Assembly (NCBI GenBank): GCA_027064525.1
Contig: JAMOPJ010000039.1
Span: forward strand, 1 to 35,510
Origin: Archaeoglobaceae archaeon
GTDB lineage: Archaea; Halobacteriota; Archaeoglobi; Archaeoglobales; Archaeoglobaceae
Reading direction: 5' to 3'
DNA: 35,510 nt
Part shown: in pieces, positions 33,852 to 35,510 of the stretch
Layout: each line of letters opens with the position of its first letter
Numbering within the stretch: the first letter of the stretch is position 1
Made by a program: the position numbers and the translations under genes
The notes under the pieces: model-generated
Databases searched by the model: none
What the model was told of the DNA's origin: nothing
The model's input: only the letters and a program-made list of their open reading frames with translations

Positions 33852-34158
33852 AGCGTTGAGGAATAGATTGCAGTTGATTTGAGGAAAAAATCTCCAACTT
33901 TTGGAAAGTCCGTAGCTGTAATAATGTCAGAGTTCAACAAATGTATGCTGTATTGCTCACGGATTTTTAGTTTTAAGCGATGGAACTGAAGTAATTTACA
34001 AGGTCGACAACGTATATGCACCGGATCATGAGAGTAGTTTAATTTGGAACGATCCAGATGTAAACATCCCTTGGCCGATTGACAATCCAATAGTGTCCAA
34101 GAAGGATCAGCAGTGGCCAACCTTAAAGGAGTTAGTTGGGAGGGGTGAGTTATTTTAG
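33852..34158 (+). pseudogene. rmlC: Remnant of dTDP-4-dehydrorhamnose 3,5-epimerase (rmlC/rfbC)
   Basis: Conceptual translation shows two pieces of RmlC in different frames. From 33867, IAVDLRKKSPTFGKSVAVIM matches the family's conserved VDLRKGSPTFG region, but an in-frame TAG precedes it. After a junction near 33953, AHGFLVLSDGTEVIYKVDN, then YAPDHESSLIWNDPDVNIPW and PIVSKKDQQWPTL, match the C-terminal half to a stop at 34156-34158. The roughly five residues between YI and AHGF are lost with a frame change, and the N-terminal half is absent. A dead gene; it once made a dTDP-sugar for surface glycans. Confidence 0.85.
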
Positions 34159-34202
34159 TAATACAGAAACGTTTATGTAATGGCAATACGATAAAGTATA
34201 CT

Positions 34203-34424
34203 ATGGATGTTATCAGCTTTAGGATTCCAAAGGAGCTTAAGAGGAGTATGAAGGAAATTGAAATTAACTGGAGTGAGGAAATACGGAAGTTTATTGAGGA
34301 AAAGGTTAGAGAATATAAAAGGATGAAAGCTTTGGAGGAAATAGACACAATGCTTGCAAGCTTACCAAGAGCAAGAAGGGGTACTGCAAGGAATTACGTG
34401 AGGGAGGATCGTGATAGTAATTGA
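34203..34424 (+). CDS. vapB: VapB-type antitoxin (ribbon-helix-helix-like)
   Basis: The 73-residue protein begins VISFRIPKELKRSMKEI, a ribbon-helix-helix strand and helix, followed by a long helix and a basic tail (ARRGTARNYVREDRDSN) that would wrap the toxin. It overlaps the following PIN-domain gene by 14 bp, the usual antitoxin-first order. A TATA-like GTTTATGTA lies about 30 nt upstream. Confidence 0.82.
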   Translation: MDVISFRIPKELKRSMKEIEINWSEEIRKFIEEKVREYKRMKALEEIDTMLASLPRARRGTARNYVREDRDSN

Positions 34425-34812
34425 TGCCTCATCACTGGCTAAATACATTCTTAGAGAAGACAACTGGAAAAAAGTTAGAGAATATTTGTTAGATGAGCCA
34501 TACTCTCTAACTTTAGCTTTAGCGGAAGTTTCAAATGCAATTTGGAAGCATCACGTGCTTTACAAGGAGATATCAGATGGAGATGCAAAAATTATGTTCG
34601 ATGCGTTGAAAAAGCTCAGAGATGTCGTAGTCTTTGAGCCATTTGAGAAGTATCTCGAAGAGGCTATGAAGATATCGATAGAAGAAAAAATAACAATCTA
34701 CGATGCTCTATACTTAGCTCAGGCAAAGAAGCTTAACAGTCTTTTGACGAGCGATGAAAAACAGTGGAAAGTTGCAAGGAAAATGGGAATTAACGCGGAA
34801 TTTATTGAGTAG
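34411..34812 (+). CDS. vapC: PIN-domain toxin VapC
   Basis: A 133-residue PIN-domain ribonuclease with D5 in VIDASSLAKY, E39 in LAEVSNAIW, D98 in IYDALYLAQA and D115 in LTSDEKQWK, the complete acidic set, so probably active. The start is GTG at 34411 behind GGAGGATC. Partner of the overlapping VapB. VapC toxins cleave tRNA or rRNA at single sites; the target here is unknown. Confidence 0.9.
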   Translation: MIVIDASSLAKYILREDNWKKVREYLLDEPYSLTLALAEVSNAIWKHHVLYKEISDGDAKIMFDALKKLRDVVVFEPFEKYLEEAMKISIEEKITIYDALYLAQAKKLNSLLTSDEKQWKVARKMGINAEFIE

Positions 34813-35027
34813 GGGGTATGTGGTGTCAACTACTCCTAGATAGTAGATGGAAAAGTTGACAATTAGGCTAACATAAATGGGATTAAAATCACACTGTGTT
34901 GTAAAAGAAATATTATTTGTTTGCCAAATATTTCACTTTGTCATTTACTATGAAAAGCGATGCTTTCTTAGCGACGCTCTGTAAAAGGCAAAAACTATTT
35001 TAAATTTTCTTGAGATAAGGTAAAATT

Positions 35028-35261
35028 ATGCCAAAGCAAGTAATAATTGAAATTCCAGATGAAATATCAGAAAGAGATGTGAGAATAGCCATTGCTGTGC
35101 AACTTTACAGAGATGGTAGATTAACATTAAAGCAAGCTTCAGACTTAGCAGATTTATGTGTAGAAGATTTTATGAAAGTTTTAAGCGAGAAAAAGGTTAG
35201 TATTATCAACTGGAGTGAAGAGGATCTGCAAAAGGAGTTGAAAAATGCAGATAGTTTCTAA
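35028..35261 (+). CDS. UPF0175-family protein (antitoxin)
   Basis: The 77-residue protein matches UPF0175: VIIEIPDEISERDVRIAIAV, then the helix-turn-helix-like LYRDGRLTLKQASDLADL and an acidic tail. UPF0175 proteins sit in front of DUF3368 PIN-domain toxins, exactly the arrangement here, with a 17-bp overlap. ACTATTTTAAATTTTC near 34997-35012 is a likely TATA box. Confidence 0.85.
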   Translation: MPKQVIIEIPDEISERDVRIAIAVQLYRDGRLTLKQASDLADLCVEDFMKVLSEKKVSIINWSEEDLQKELKNADSF

Positions 35262-35412
35262 TACATCGCCACTTATCATTCTTAAGAAAGCTAACGCCAT
35301 TTTCATCTTGGAAAAGCTATTTGATAGTGTTTTAATTTCCGAAGGAGTTAGAAATGAACTATTTAGAAAAGAAAGAGAAGGTGGAGACTGTCAAGACAAA
35401 AGATTAAAATAG
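35245..35412 (+). pseudogene. Truncated DUF3368 PIN-domain toxin
   Basis: ATG 35245, behind GGAG, opens MQIVSNTSPLIILKKANAIF, the start of a DUF3368 toxin, and continues through LFDSVLISEGVRNELFRK before a stop at 35410. At 55 residues it is about one third of the usual 150-160. The residues after EGVRNELF (KEREGGDCQDKRLK) no longer resemble the family, so the C-terminal acidic residues of the PIN site are gone. The antitoxin appears intact, which leaves an orphan antitoxin with a broken toxin. Confidence 0.8.
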
Positions 35413-35430
35413 AATTGATTAATATTATCT

Positions 35431-35510
35431 ATGCAAGGTTTTATTAATGAATTAATTGAGAGAGCAAGGAGGTCTAAGGTATTTAAGAGGAACAAGAAAA
35501 GTTTAGAAGT
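35431..35510 (+). CDS. Possible start of an unidentified gene (partial)
   Basis: An open frame from ATG 35431 runs off the window end, beginning MQGFINELIERARRSKVF and continuing basic and helical. AGATTAAAATAG, about 25 nt upstream, would serve as a TATA box for a leaderless transcript. Only 26 codons are visible, so no function can be given; it may also be non-coding debris after the broken toxin. Confidence 0.3.
   Translation, partial: MQGFINELIERARRSKVFKRNKKSLE

Noticed and set aside
33824-34348. Minus-strand 174-codon open frame over the rmlC remnant
   Set aside because: Low-complexity composition and no family resemblance; the plus strand carries clear RmlC remnants and the vapB start, so it is a shadow.
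34825-34860. Inverted repeat GTCAACT...AGTTGAC downstream of vapC as a special element
   Set aside because: Short arms (7 bp) with a small internal hairpin; no second copy and no direct repeats, so it may be a terminator or chance.

Overview
The window looks like a chromosomal segment of a hyperthermophilic euryarchaeon of the Archaeoglobales (Archaeoglobus, Ferroglobus or Geoglobus type). The basis is the archaeal bifunctional fructose-1,6-bisphosphate aldolase/phosphatase, separate F420 enzymes CofG and CofH, a three-piece archaeal glutamate synthase, a 294-residue malate dehydrogenase, ribosomal protein eL40, GluRS of archaeal layout, and many starts 24-30 nt downstream of a TATA box (leaderless style). 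The genus is inferred from remembered families, not from a search.

Layout. 1-3.9 kb: tail of a membrane protein, a KaiC-like ATPase, FBP aldolase/phosphatase and gltX. 3.9-10.3 kb (minus strand): a DUF401 permease, then a tight run hemL-hemC-cobA-class II aldolase-PspC-PAPS-reductase-like protein, joining tetrapyrrole synthesis to a sulfur-type PP-loop enzyme. 10.4-16.3 kb: moeA fused to a periplasmic-binding-protein-like domain, thiC, tRNA-Leu(CAG), a cyclophilin-like protein, and cofG-cofH. 16.4-24.8 kb: CoA-disulfide-reductase-like flavoprotein with rhodanese domain, mdh, gltB in three genes, a winged-helix-like protein, a 50-residue eL40 gene, a metallo-beta-lactamase-fold protein and an EamA transporter.

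From about 24.8 kb the DNA becomes visibly more A/T-rich and accessory in content: a five-gene envelope operon (Ig-like surface protein, DUF4350, MoxR, DUF58, membrane protein), two divergent small membrane genes, a DUF1616 protein, a decayed rmlC, and three toxin-antitoxin modules (AbrB/PIN, VapBC, UPF0175/DUF3368), the last with a truncated toxin.

The most notable unlisted structure is a family of three 60-61 bp imperfect palindromes (19029-19089, 24919-24979, 25028-25087). Two are flanked by perfect 8-bp direct repeats (ATATGATC and GGTGCTTA), as expected for insertion with target-site duplication, so they look like very small non-autonomous transposable elements (MITEs). Deleting the third with one repeat copy restores a 69-codon reading frame for a two-helix membrane protein, so the insertion broke a small gene. 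No transposase, CRISPR array or rRNA was seen.
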